A stretch of 64,000 nt of DNA. Origin: Ectobius pallidus. Lineage: Eukaryota; Arthropoda; Insecta; Blattodea; Ectobiidae. The notes beneath the pieces were generated by a model, which worked only from the letters and a program-made list of their open reading frames with translations, searched no databases and was not told where the DNA came from. How positions within the stretch are numbered: position 1 is the first letter of the stretch; each line of letters opens with the position of its first letter. Positions 31,039-39,983 of the stretch are shown here, piece by piece. Position numbers and translations under genes: made by a program. The stretch spans positions 123,104,043 through 123,168,042 of the forward strand of contig CAXKWD010000004.1 of the NCBI GenBank assembly GCA_964059195.1. Direction: 5' to 3'.

Positions 31039-32845
31039 GGTGTGAATGTCCGGGAAGACATTTCTGACCTCCTTTCCTTCCGCACAACGATCCCCATGAT
31101 TTACGGAAGAGGCGTACAACTTCTTTGTCGGGAGTTGTTGCTATGTTGAAGAGATTCACAAACTCTTGCATCGTCCATCCTCTGTCCATGTAGTATGCGA
31201 ACATACATGTATACTGTCCGCAGACAGAGGTTCTCAGTCCTTGCAGTCTCAGAGTATTGTAAGTCCAGTTTATTGAATTTTGAATGATAAACTTTGTTAT
31301 CCCAGGAATTAGAGGTGGAAGACCAAATGAATCAAAGTAATAAGCAAAATTTTGATTTTTAAAATACACGGCAACCCAATGAGAACCAGGTGAACAATGG
31401 GGGTCTAGATTAATGATGTAAGATTTAGGTTTGTATATTACTCTAAGGGGTAGGAGATTGCTAGGATAAACTCCTTCAAAACTGTGAACATTACGAAGTG
31501 CATGGCTTATTTGAGTGGTATTCATTTCTTCATAATCTGTAGTTACTTTTTTATCTTTACAGATTTCAATACTGTTATCGTATTTCGAATAGAGAATACA
31601 TGTAATGGCTTGTTTTAATTCGGTGTCGAATTTTGCTTCTATTCTAATGTTACCGTTGTTGGGTAAGCTTTTATGACCATGCGAAGCAGAAGCGTCAGGA
31701 GTTAGATCATACATTAACATGAAGAACCCTTTTATATACATGTGAGTGATTTGCATACCGCTATTGCTGTGATGGATCCCCGAACCTTTAAATAGAGTAT
31801 CATAAGCTAGTGTTGTAGTCTTTTCATGATCTGTAGAAATGTTTAACCCTTCTGAAGGAATCTGTTGACCATTTATATACATGGCAAAAGAATTCAAGGC
31901 AAAATGATGAAACTCGTAGGGATTGGAATCCACGGAGCCTGAGAAAGCTGAATTTTTCACCATCGAAAAGAGGAGTCTTTTGGGTAGAGTACCAATGTAA
32001 GCATTATCGATAGAAATCGATCTAGATCCGGAGCTAAACGTGAATGTTTTCAAATCCACTCTCGTGATGGGATAGTGGGCATTATGACCCTTTTCCAATG
32101 TTTTAACATGTGCTAACAGAATACTGGGTGAAGCTTTGATTTTCTTCACATACAGACCTACATCAAGGAACTTAAAGAAAACTTTAGAGTCTTTGTCTAT
32201 ACCTAAAAGATAAAACTCTCTCTTAGATTTTGTAAGACGTATCTGCATGTTTACGCCAGGCAACAAAAGTTTCGCTAGATTGAAAATATCACCATGTAGT
32301 TTACCAATCATGACTATTGTTTTCGATTTCTTCGACTTTTCATATCTTTCAAGCCAACCGGTGTTTTTATCATTTGCTCCTAATGTTCCGTTTAGTGCAA
32401 GTTCTTTAGGATCTGTCAAACCTTCGATAGCTTTATCTAGATACCAAAACGAGTTAGTCAAATGAGTATTAGAGGCATCCTTTCCATATGCAAACAATGT
32501 TTCAAAATACGACCTGTAATTATACAAGCCTTCAGAGGAGGTGATTGACGTTCCATTTAAAGAAACGCTGCATTGCTCGAAGAGCGAATGAAGTAGATTG
32601 TTTACTCCGGTAACCTTGTCGGTATCTGTTAAGTCTGTTCCGTCGTTTTTAACGAATTGTCCTTTCACCATGACCTGTACGTTTAAATCGAGATAGTGTT
32701 CATTATCTGCAGGAAGTATGAATTCGAGAACATTTTGATCGACAGGGGTAATGGGTTTACATAATGTAGTAACGTTCCCCAACACTGCTGCCTGAATAGG
32801 AGCTTTATCGAAGACGTCGAACTCTGACTTTGTTAGGGCAAGCAT
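30950..32845 (-). CDS. Polinton major capsid protein fused to adenain-like protease (631 aa)
   Basis: Residues 1-440 match the family pattern of the double jelly-roll major capsid protein (FILPADNEHYLDLNVQVMV near the start, then the long beta-rich body). Residues 441-631 form the cysteine protease that normally is a separate gene. It starts MNTTQISHALRN, with GSHWVAV (His489), YYFDSFG (Asp505), Gln535 and SVCGQY (Cys542). Met441 sits where separate proteases of this family begin, so either a stop was lost or it is started internally. A donor-like ACC|GTGAGTCA at 31038 and an acceptor at 30944 (95-nt intron) would end the protein two codons after splicing. The last 30 or so residues may therefore be intronic. 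Both products are virion proteins. Confidence 0.85.
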   Translation of the reverse strand: MLALTKSEFDVFDKAPIQAAVLGNVTTLCKPITPVDQNVLEFILPADNEHYLDLNVQVMVKGQFVKNDGTDLTDTDKVTGVNNLLHSLFEQCSVSLNGTSITSSEGLYNYRSYFETLFAYGKDASNTHLTNSFWYLDKAIEGLTDPKELALNGTLGANDKNTGWLERYEKSKKSKTIVMIGKLHGDIFNLAKLLLPGVNMQIRLTKSKREFYLLGIDKDSKVFFKFLDVGLYVKKIKASPSILLAHVKTLEKGHNAHYPITRVDLKTFTFSSGSRSISIDNAYIGTLPKRLLFSMVKNSAFSGSVDSNPYEFHHFALNSFAMYINGQQIPSEGLNISTDHEKTTTLAYDTLFKGSGIHHSNSGMQITHMYIKGFFMLMYDLTPDASASHGHKSLPNNGNIRIEAKFDTELKQAITCILYSKYDNSIEICKDKKVTTDYEEMNTTQISHALRNVHSFEGVYPSNLLPLRVIYKPKSYIINLDPHCSPGSHWVAVYFKNQNFAYYFDSFGLPPLIPGITKFIIQNSINWTYNTLRLQGLRTSVCGQYTCMFAYYMDRGWTMQEFVNLFNIATTPDKEVVRLFRKSWGSLCGRKGGQKCLPGHSHRESLLLTVSCFATNASTVRSRDSNTVTFV

Positions 32846-32859
32846 CTCGACACGACTGA

Positions 32860-33252
32860 CTACTTTCTTCTCTTTACACTACTAAATATATCTCTTATTT
32901 CACTATGCGTCTTCATTTTTGATGAACATTTCCTCTTTCTACCCCTACCCTGCATTTTGTTCACAAGTTTCCTAGTTGATTCGTTTACTCTGTTAGCGAC
33001 AATGTCTTTTACTTTTTCACCTTTCTTCTTAGATACTATATCTGACAAGATATTTGCACCGGCCGAGAGACTTTCACGACCAATGGCTTTGGCACCCGAA
33101 AAGAGAACAGGTTTTATCATTCTAAACAGTCCGCCCAGGAAACTACCTAGACCTCCACCCTGTTGAACATAGGGGCTACCTGTATAGAAAGGCCCTAGAT
33201 TGTTAAGACGCCCTCCCGACTGATTGACGTAGTAAGCGGTGAGCGGATCCAT
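32860..33252 (-). CDS. Polinton Gly-rich basic virion-type protein (130 aa)
   Basis: The likely start is the ATG at 33252 (MDPLTAYYVNQSGG). The frame extends 17 codons further up, but that part overlaps the minor capsid gene. The Gly-rich segment QQGGGLGSFLGGLFRMIKPV is followed by SGAKAIGRE and NILSDIV, a pattern I know from proteins encoded beside the capsid genes of Polintons. The C-terminus is strongly basic (GRGRKRK, SSVKRRK), fitting nucleic-acid contact or membrane-active packaging roles as in adenovirus core or pVI-like proteins. That role is inferred. It lies 14 bases before the capsid start. Confidence 0.75.
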   Translation of the reverse strand: MDPLTAYYVNQSGGRLNNLGPFYTGSPYVQQGGGLGSFLGGLFRMIKPVLFSGAKAIGRESLSAGANILSDIVSKKKGEKVKDIVANRVNESTRKLVNKMQGRGRKRKCSSKMKTHSEIRDIFSSVKRRK

Positions 33253-33262
33253 CGCAACTGAG

Positions 33263-33742
33263 TCAGAAACTAGATTGCTTTCTCTTTTTAAAATGTAAAA
33301 CAAGCGTAGTAGGTTTAGTGCTATCTACTAATTTAGCTAGAGCACCTAACTTTGTTGTCAACTCTATACCTATCACCTGAAATTCTGTACTTTCAACGGG
33401 ATGGTAGTAAACTATCGGAAACCAATGGTACAACTGAGGAAAATGAATAATTCTAAGAAGTTTCACATACGAATCTCCTACAAGTTGTGGTTTCATTATA
33501 TTGCAATATATAAATACAAGTTCTTTCTTTGTAGTGCATGTTGTTAGATTGATTTTTGAACCTTCCGTGTCTGATAAAATTCCTTGAGAGTAACTAATTT
33601 CGCATAATCCTACCTCCCACTGATCCCTCTCTAATTTTATGACTTGTGGTAGTTGCACTTGAAAACTAGCTAGAGTATTGGTAGGAAATGTTTTGTATGA
33701 CGCATCACTGAGTAGAGTAATATAAAAATCTTCGTCCATCAT
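33263..33742 (-). CDS. Polinton minor capsid (penton) protein (159 aa)
   Basis: The family pattern is clear. The start DEDFYITLLSDASYKTFPTNT gives way to LPQVIKLERDQWEVGLCEISY, and IYCNIMKPQLVGDSYVKLLR follows. It ends with LVLHFKKR. These are the landmarks of the single jelly-roll vertex protein. The stop lies just before the ATG of the next gene, and the start overlaps the integrase end by four bases (ATGA-type coupling). Confidence 0.85.
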   Translation of the reverse strand: MMDEDFYITLLSDASYKTFPTNTLASFQVQLPQVIKLERDQWEVGLCEISYSQGILSDTEGSKINLTTCTTKKELVFIYCNIMKPQLVGDSYVKLLRIIHFPQLYHWFPIVYYHPVESTEFQVIGIELTTKLGALAKLVDSTKPTTLVLHFKKRKQSSF

Positions 33743-34797
33743 ACTAAGTCTTTATCTTTAACCCAAGAATCAAAGTCCTGACCATAACCTCTCCACCGCA
33801 CGAGATGTTCTTTACTGCCTCTTACCGTACGTGTACGTAGAATTTTATCTATTTTGTAAGCAGTGTCCTTGTTTATAGTTACAGGCGTGAGTTCATAACT
33901 ATAAAACTGACCCGCAATAGGAGTGTTTCTAAGATCTTCGAGTTCGTATACAGGTTGAGGCGAATGTTTGATTACTTTAACGATTCTGAATATTTCAGTG
34001 GAATAGTTTTGTTCGAATCCCTTTTCGAATTTCATCTTCTCTTTTCCTATTCTAACGGTCTGCCCTACATTGAAACGTACAGGTCTTGGTTTCACACGAT
34101 GTTGTTTGTTTCTCATACGCTTCCATATTTTCAGGACATCCTTATCGGTTACCTTACTAGGAGCCATTCCTGTAGTGGCATGTACAGAATCGTTGTACCC
34201 TGCCACAAATCTATCCAACACGTCTAAATACTTGTAACTGTTCTTGAAAGTAAAATATTTGTACATTTTAGTTTTTAATGTGCGATTGAAGCGTTCAACT
34301 ATCGAACATTTAACATCAGGGTTGTTGGAAACGCGATACTCTATGTTCTCTTTCTTTAAAAAGTCTTGAAACGTTTTGTTTAAAAACTCTTTACCCTTAT
34401 CTGTTCTCACTACTATAGGATTTCTATTAGATTTCTCCAACACGGACTCGAATGCTTTTTTCACCTCGGTACCTGTCTTAGATTTTAGAGGTACAACCCA
34501 GGCGTATTTGGAAAACACGTCAATAGCTACAAGTAAATAGCGTATGTTATCATTATGTTTCGAAATGTTTTGCACATCGGCTAGATCAAGTTCAAACATG
34601 TCGTAAATGTTGTTTACCGTATAAGGATTTCTTGGAAACTTTTTCCTAATAGCTTTATGTAAACTGTAAACATCTTGTGCAAGCAACCATTCCTCTATAT
34701 TCTTATCTGTAACGGTACTTGCTTGGGAAAGTTTGCCTAGAGTGGAAAAACCCGTAGGTTCTCCAGGATTGTAATAGAGGTCATGTAATCTGTTCAT
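33739..34797 (-). CDS. Polinton DD35E integrase with chromodomain (352 aa)
   Basis: The retroviral-type catalytic core has D71 (FELDLADVQ), D133 (RTDKGKEF) and E168 (IVERFNRT), a spacing of 35 residues between the last two. VDTLHK-like sequence (YSLHKAIRKKFPR) precedes the core as in other Polintons. A chromodomain lies at about 310-350 (YKIDKILRTR...HLVRWRGYG.DFDSWV). The protein inserts element ends into chromosomes with a 6-bp stagger. The frame is intact. The ATG at 34797 overlaps the TGA of the upstream frame (ATGA). Confidence 0.95.
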   Translation of the reverse strand: MNRLHDLYYNPGEPTGFSTLGKLSQASTVTDKNIEEWLLAQDVYSLHKAIRKKFPRNPYTVNNIYDMFELDLADVQNISKHNDNIRYLLVAIDVFSKYAWVVPLKSKTGTEVKKAFESVLEKSNRNPIVVRTDKGKEFLNKTFQDFLKKENIEYRVSNNPDVKCSIVERFNRTLKTKMYKYFTFKNSYKYLDVLDRFVAGYNDSVHATTGMAPSKVTDKDVLKIWKRMRNKQHRVKPRPVRFNVGQTVRIGKEKMKFEKGFEQNYSTEIFRIVKVIKHSPQPVYELEDLRNTPIAGQFYSYELTPVTINKDTAYKIDKILRTRTVRGSKEHLVRWRGYGQDFDSWVKDKDLV

Positions 34798-35432
34798 CTT
34801 CTCTGATTATAGGAACTCCATCTTTTCGCTGGAAATAATTTAGAAATGACTAGTTTATATTTATTGGTTCTAGAGGTTTTAAGCTCGTTATTGTGAAGAT
34901 GTCCACCAGTCGATATTAAAATGTCTTTGTATATGTCAAGGTCTTCCTCACTTACTTGTTTCAAGTCTACTTTCTTTCTAGTAAGAAGTTCTCATAGACC
35001 TACAGTTGTGTTGTACTTCTTATTGTTAATAATTAAAGCGTTGTGTTCTATTTGTATTTTAGAATTACCTATCATATACTCCCCCGATTCTTTATCCTTA
35101 TAGATTCCAAACTCAGTGTCTACAATCTTTGGGGAATTTACATAAGCTGACAAGTATTTACCCGCAAGATCTCCTATAACATTAGGTTTTACATCTACGG
35201 GCTCAGGTGTCGGAGTTTTCTCGAGTGTTGAAGTTTTCTCGAGTGTGACATCTCTTTTACTAGGCTGTTCTAATATTCTTCTCTGTCTCTTCTCGGAGAT
35301 AGGATCTTGTTTTTCACGTATTTTAATCCACTCGTTATAAGGATCTCTAGAAACTGAAGAGTTTGAATCATCAGCACCACGTTTTAAACGTTTGTACTCT
35401 TTTATGCTGAGTAACATCATTTTCTGTAACAT
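34794..35432 (-). pseudogene. Polinton conserved protein interrupted by a TGA codon
   Basis: The frame from ATG 35432 stops at TGA 34992-34994 after 146 codons. The same frame then continues open to 34794, ending exactly at the integrase start. The end of the first part (FGIYKDKESGEYMIG, then IINNKKY) is a pattern found in Polinton hypothetical proteins, where a Trp is usual at the position now TGA. A single base change could explain it, or the stop could be read through. The function is unknown. The N-terminal half is Lys/Glu/Pro-rich and probably disordered. Confidence 0.65.
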
Positions 35433-35749
35433 TACGTTAAAGAACTGATTCCAGACAATACAGCAGACAAGAGAGGAATTAGAAATCCTCCTTTCTGAAC
35501 TAAAGTTTTCTTTTTCTTAGACAGAGAAACTTTTCTATCGACAAGATGTCTCAAAGATTCTTTATGTTTGTTCAATTTACGTTTAGAACACGAATGAATT
35601 TTACATTGACCGTTCAATACGTTCAGAGCACACTCTATTATAGCAAGTATCAACTCTTTGTTACCTCTCTTTAGAATAAAACTTCTCAACTCGGGCGAAG
35701 CCTTTTTAAGAACTTGTAAGGTATGGTAATGGGATTTTATCCGTTTCAT
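35432..35749 (-). CDS. Polinton small basic protein with hydrophobic C-terminus (105 aa)
   Basis: It matches a small protein commonly encoded next to the Polinton ATPase. Landmarks are SPELRSFILKRGNKELILAI, then ECALNVLNGQ, a Lys/Ser-rich middle and VQKGGFLIPLLSAVLSGI at the end. The end looks amphipathic or membrane-active, which would suit a virion lytic peptide; that is inference. Its start lies inside the end of the ATPase gene, and its end overlaps the next start by one base. Confidence 0.75.
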   Translation of the reverse strand: MKRIKSHYHTLQVLKKASPELRSFILKRGNKELILAIIECALNVLNGQCKIHSCSKRKLNKHKESLRHLVDRKVSLSKKKKTLVQKGGFLIPLLSAVLSGISSLT

Positions 35750-36386
35750 GCTTTACAGGCACGTACACCTTTGTAACTTCGGACGGAAAGATTTTAGTTG
35801 GGAATCTAATCAAATCGTTAGTTCTCTGACAAAAGTCTATTAACAAATAACCGTGAGCCTTCTTCGTAGCGTTTTGAAAAGCTTTGTAAAACGCTCTCCA
35901 ATTTTCAGGGTACACTTGTCTAGCTAGAAAAGTAATCTGATTTTTATCTCTCAAGTTTCTAAACAAGACCATGTACTTTGTATTGAGAGAAATATCTCTA
36001 CTGTGGGAAGATTGATGAAAAAGGTTCTGAGTGATTAAAATTACAGATATGTTACGGTGATGACAACCTTTTGTGAATATCGAAGACACCTCGTTAGAGT
36101 AAGCTTTGTCAAGTAAATCGTCTAAGATTATTAAAACAGGTTTACTACAATCTTGTTTCTTTTCAAAGTTTGGAAGACCTTTATGATATGTCACGGAGGT
36201 ATTGAATTTGCTAGACGGAGGAATGGCATTAGTTTCACCGAAACACCACAAAATTCTGCTGTAATTACTTACGTTTGATAGATGATTCAAGTTGTTGATC
36301 AGTTTTATAGTGAAAGTAGTCTTACCACAAAAACTAGGACCTGAGACAATTAAAGTGAAAGGGTGTTCAAACTTTACGACAACCAT
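35706..36386 (-). CDS. Polinton genome-packaging ATPase (226 aa)
   Basis: Walker A is GPSFCGKTT (16-24) and Walker B is VLIILDDL, with the acidic pair at 89-90. A sensor-like ILITQN follows, then HSRDISLNTKYMVLFRN. These are features of the FtsK/HerA-type packaging ATPases of adintoviruses and virophages. It pumps the element DNA into capsids. Full length and uninterrupted. The start overlaps the small Cys-rich gene upstream by 20 bases. Confidence 0.92.
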   Translation of the reverse strand: MVVVKFEHPFTLIVSGPSFCGKTTFTIKLINNLNHLSNVSNYSRILWCFGETNAIPPSSKFNTSVTYHKGLPNFEKKQDCSKPVLIILDDLLDKAYSNEVSSIFTKGCHHRNISVILITQNLFHQSSHSRDISLNTKYMVLFRNLRDKNQITFLARQVYPENWRAFYKAFQNATKKAHGYLLIDFCQRTNDLIRFPTKIFPSEVTKVYVPVKHETDKIPLPYLTSS

Positions 36387-36651
36387 AACAGTCTCTTATC
36401 ATAGGCATGGGTCCATCCCAGCAGTCGTGATCAGGATAATGTTTATCACATCTAAGACACTCTTTAACTATTGCACTACGTTGAACATTTTGAGGGAGTT
36501 TATCGTACACTAGATAAATACTTTTAGCTGCACAAGAAGCTAAAAATTCCGGGGATAACTCAGCCAATTCTTCTCGAGTATGATGAATAAGGGTTCTGTG
36601 GATCAACAACTTCTTCACTCCTAAACACTCCTGAGACGAGGACGAGTCCAT
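36367..36651 (-). CDS. unrecognised small Cys-rich Polinton protein (94 aa)
   Basis: I do not recognise it. It starts MDSSSSQECLGVKKLL and ends with a Cys/His cluster (ECLRCDKHYPDHDCWDG, then DCYGCRK) that could bind zinc. It sits between PolB and the ATPase, overlaps the ATPase start, and is read in the same direction with operon-like spacing, which supports a real gene. Confidence 0.6.
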   Translation of the reverse strand: MDSSSSQECLGVKKLLIHRTLIHHTREELAELSPEFLASCAAKSIYLVYDKLPQNVQRSAIVKECLRCDKHYPDHDCWDGPMPMIRDCYGCRKV

Positions 36652-36677
36652 ACTGACACGGTACTTTCTCCTCGTCT

Positions 36678-37526
36678 TTATTTATACCCGTAAGGGTGGG
36701 AGTCGAACCCACCGCGAACTCTGTATCTCTTGCTGAAACAGAGACGGTATTTCTTTTCTTCAGGCTCCGAGACTATGCTCGGACCAGCCTTTCTCTTTAT
36801 TTTCTTTTCGGTTCTCACAGAGACAGTAGCACTGTGATCACCGTTCAAAACCATGTTCTTAATAGTTTCGAAATTCACAATCTGTAAAGCCTTGTAATTT
36901 AAGGTAATACCTCTAACTTTACAGACAGATTTTGAGGTGTTTTCGGATGGAACAAGTACCTTGTAACCGTAGTTCTTTGGACCTCCGGTAGCAAATTCAG
37001 AAATGTATGCGTCTGGCCCACCGTCAGTAAGTTCATCAGTCATGTCTCCTAAATAATCACCTATGGGTACTCTGTATTTGTCATTAGGTGTCTGCGTGTA
37101 AATCACGCTGTCAGTGTCACAGTACAGAGCTCTACGCTGCAACTGATCAAGGTAGGAATAGAGTTCCATTCTACCTCCTGTTGTCACATAGGCCCCATGA
37201 ACCACACTGGTGTGAGGAAGAGTAACCTGTTCCTCTTCGATAGAGATCCACGAAATCCACACGACTTCATCGTTTGCAAATAGGAGTCTTCTAATTTCTA
37301 TCCCCGGTGTCGTGAGGAACCTGTACAATTCTAGAGGGTCTTTAACAAGTTTTGTCTTGCATCTGTCAGGATTCTCAACGAGCTTCCCCCAGAAGGAATT
37401 CAGACATAACTTGCTAATAGTCCTCTTTCCAGCGTTCTTTTCGATTTGTGTGGGGTCTAACTGAATGCCTTCATGTTCGAAAAACAAATCGATATATTTC
37501 TTTTTTCTGTCTCTGATGTTACCCAA
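36678..37526 (-). CDS. PolB segment 4: motifs B and C (282 aa)
   Basis: Motif B is KLCLNSFWGK (39-48) and motif C YCDTDS (135-140), with both catalytic Asp present. The protein ends GGFDSHPYGYK, the usual thumb-end pattern. It lies 26 bases before the Cys-rich small gene. Confidence 0.92.
   Translation of the reverse strand: MGNIRDRKKKYIDLFFEHEGIQLDPTQIEKNAGKRTISKLCLNSFWGKLVENPDRCKTKLVKDPLELYRFLTTPGIEIRRLLFANDEVVWISWISIEEEQVTLPHTSVVHGAYVTTGGRMELYSYLDQLQRRALYCDTDSVIYTQTPNDKYRVPIGDYLGDMTDELTDGGPDAYISEFATGGPKNYGYKVLVPSENTSKSVCKVRGITLNYKALQIVNFETIKNMVLNGDHSATVSVRTEKKIKRKAGPSIVSEPEEKKYRLCFSKRYRVRGGFDSHPYGYK
36695..36713 (-). promoter_or_regulatory. tRNA T-arm-like hairpin with perfect B box in PolB
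   Basis: GGTGGG and CCCACC pair around a seven-base loop. On the minus strand this contains GGTTCGACTCC, an exact match to the Pol III B-box consensus. It lies inside the coding sequence for the conserved GGFDSHP end of PolB, so it may be coincidence. No A box was found at a suitable distance upstream. Confidence 0.35.
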
Positions 37527-38653
37527 GCAGGGTATCCGCTGGAATCTGTTTTTATTTTCAGGAACAGGTTAATATAGTCCACGAACAAACCACCCTCACG
37601 GGTTTCACGAGAGTACATTGTAGTTTTGTACTCTAGAAATTCGTGGACTTTCATAACGGAATAGCCTTTCTGAACAGCTAATCTCACCTCGTCCACAATC
37701 CAGGTACCGGTGAGAACCCGCTCTTCCTCATTAATGTGTGTGCAGGTCCCTTGCTTCAAAGCAGTAGCGCAGGAACGGCAAAGGGGAAACAAGAGCTTAC
37801 CACCCCACCTGAAAGGCAAAACTGGATGGTAGAGCTTTTGCGGAGGAAGGACTGTGCATTTGATAATACCTTCTTTGGTCAACATGAGATTGACATCCGC
37901 ACACTGATCCCCCACGTAAACAGTGGGATGTCCTACAGGAAATTTATTGTATTTGCAGACATAAGGGTATAACGACATAATGTCTGCGTACAGGATTTTT
38001 TCGGATTGTTTCTCGTCCACCTTGTGGAAAAGGCACATGGCTTCTGTTCGCCCTCCGTAGACCGAGTCTCTCATGACCAGAGGAGCATCATCTATCAAAG
38101 GGTCGTCTTTCAGCGCTGGGAATTTCTCGAGTACGAGATCAAATTTACACTCCCACATGGCGTGAACAGTATACCCACATGATCTGATCTTCTCCAATCT
38201 AGTCATGGTGTTCTCATATCTCTCGGCAAGGGATTCGGAAGAATCCATCATGGGTACGTCTCTGTTTGGTCTACAGAGACATCCGTGATAATAACAACCG
38301 AGAAATTCAAAAACCTCTCGTGTTTCTTCACAGAAACCGTCTACTTTCCATTGAGGGAATTCGGGTAGGCGAACTTCTCTTCCGTTACCCGCATGACGGA
38401 TGATTATGTTCCTCTCCTTGGCTTCGTGGATAAGCCACATGAGGGATTTCTTAGAGTGCCTGTCTGCTTTACGATAGCCGCAGGGAGGAACCAGACCTAT
38501 GGTTTTGGGTTTGAGAAAAGTTTTCCGAAAGATTTTGTTACAGGCCGACGCAATAGTAATGGCCTCTGCAAAAATGTCTATCTTGGCTATTTCCCAAAAG
38601 GGGATTTGAAGAGAGTGCAGGCTTCTCTCAACACTGTAACGTCGTCCCGGCAA
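37457..38653 (-). CDS. PolB segment 3: palm motif A region (398 aa)
   Basis: It resumes with PFWEIAKIDIF, then ACNKIFRKTFLKP, as in other Polinton polymerases. FEFLGCYYHGC follows at about 115-125. The catalytic motif A is YADIMSLYP (D224, SLYP 227-230). The first Met is not a genuine start. The frame ends after WVTSETEK at the break near 37501. Confidence 0.9.
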   Translation of the reverse strand: MPGRRYSVERSLHSLQIPFWEIAKIDIFAEAITIASACNKIFRKTFLKPKTIGLVPPCGYRKADRHSKKSLMWLIHEAKERNIIIRHAGNGREVRLPEFPQWKVDGFCEETREVFEFLGCYYHGCLCRPNRDVPMMDSSESLAERYENTMTRLEKIRSCGYTVHAMWECKFDLVLEKFPALKDDPLIDDAPLVMRDSVYGGRTEAMCLFHKVDEKQSEKILYADIMSLYPYVCKYNKFPVGHPTVYVGDQCADVNLMLTKEGIIKCTVLPPQKLYHPVLPFRWGGKLLFPLCRSCATALKQGTCTHINEEERVLTGTWIVDEVRLAVQKGYSVMKVHEFLEYKTTMYSRETREGGLFVDYINLFLKIKTDSSGYPAWVTSETEKRNISICFSNMKAFS

Positions 38654-39963
38654 TACTTTTCCAATTCATTTTTGTTGTCAAACTCCTCGTTTTCGACAGA
38701 CTTATGCCAATCTAGAAAAACTTCTCGGTCTTTCTCAGACATGGTGTCAAGTCCGTAAAACGATTTGTCAGGATGCGGACCAACGTAATTGAGGTTTTGA
38801 CGGGTGTTGAAAAAATGCGGGTAATAACCTTTGGCAATATCGGTTAAGCCGAATGTCTTGGGGAAACTTCGCAGAGGAAGTGGGATGAAGTTTAAACTGT
38901 CTAGAAAGACGAAATGTTCAAACTTCATGCACAAGATTTTGCATCCAGACATGACCAAGTCGGGAGTCCACTTTTCTCTAATAGCGAAGTCGAGAATAAA
39001 CTGCAGGTCGTAAGCTCTTGCGTTGTGTGCAATGATGATGAGCTTTTTGAACTGGGGTCTGTGTATTCTCAGATAATCCATGAAACTACGGATAGGATCT
39101 TCCCAAAATGAATGAAAACGTGGTCCGCAATTTGTACAATAGGCGTCTTTAGACGACTCGCAATGGGAACAAGATTGTTGAGCACAGAGTAGATTGGGGA
39201 CATGAAGAAAAGTATTGCCTTTCAGTAGCGTGTTTTGAGTTGACTCTATATCGTAATAAATGTATAAAATCTTGTCAGAACGCTCAGCGATTTTCAAGGG
39301 GGCCATGTAACATTCGTGTCCTGTGTCAGGCTCATAAGAATTACAATTACTGCAGTAAGTATTAAAACATACATGCTTCTGCCGGTACGCTTTAAACTTA
39401 CCGCAATCTTTACAACTCTGTAGAGCCATACATACACTGCGTCCCTCGATGAGGTTACGTTTGTGATTATCTAAACATACTTTTCCACGGAAAAGTCTCC
39501 TACATACATCACAAAACATAGACTTCACGTTTTCAGGACATGGAGGAGTAGATCTACATGAAAAGCAAATGTGCTCACAACAATGTTGCGCACCTATACT
39601 GAAACCCCTATTACACCCTTCACAGAAGTAGCGCTGGGCCATAGCTCCTTTTATATTAACAATAGTATGGTAATGACGTTCGCCTGGGTCGTATACAAGG
39701 TATAGTCTTTGTTTGTCTTGTCCGTTGTTTCCGTCAAATATCACTCTATCGAGATTAAAGCCCTCGTAAACCACTAGCCTATATTTATTCTGAAAATGCT
39801 TTTGAAATGCCTGAAGTTCGGGGATTCCTCCACCGTTCGAGAGATCTACACCAGATTCTCTCAAAAGCGCTTCAACTTTTGCTTTGATTTTCTTATTGCT
39901 CATGTCCCTCACCCTATAATTAGCATAGTCAGGGTCGTGCTCCACTTTAGCAACTGCCATCAC
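38587..39963 (-). CDS. PolB segment 2: zinc fingers and exonuclease (458 aa)
   Basis: Cys/His-rich fingers span about 114-220 (CEGCNRGF, CDVCRRLF, CKDCGKF, CSNCNSY). The 3'-5' exonuclease has Exo I YYDIE (D238, E240), Exo II HNARAYD (N314, D319) and Exo III YCRDD (Y437, D441). The frame continues open upstream of its first GTG/ATG to the break at 40011, so it has no true start of its own. It ends in the break at 38596. Confidence 0.9.
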   Translation of the reverse strand: MMAVAKVEHDPDYANYRVRDMSNKKIKAKVEALLRESGVDLSNGGGIPELQAFQKHFQNKYRLVVYEGFNLDRVIFDGNNGQDKQRLYLVYDPGERHYHTIVNIKGAMAQRYFCEGCNRGFSIGAQHCCEHICFSCRSTPPCPENVKSMFCDVCRRLFRGKVCLDNHKRNLIEGRSVCMALQSCKDCGKFKAYRQKHVCFNTYCSNCNSYEPDTGHECYMAPLKIAERSDKILYIYYDIESTQNTLLKGNTFLHVPNLLCAQQSCSHCESSKDAYCTNCGPRFHSFWEDPIRSFMDYLRIHRPQFKKLIIIAHNARAYDLQFILDFAIREKWTPDLVMSGCKILCMKFEHFVFLDSLNFIPLPLRSFPKTFGLTDIAKGYYPHFFNTRQNLNYVGPHPDKSFYGLDTMSEKDREVFLDWHKSVENEEFDNKNELEKYCRDDVTVLREACTLFKSPFGK

Positions 39964-39983
39964 AATAGCGAATGCAAGACACT

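Noticed and set aside
36690..36760. A tRNA gene at the end of PolB, suggested by the T-arm-like hairpin
   Set aside because: No acceptor, D or anticodon arms fit around it, and the sequence encodes the conserved PolB end.
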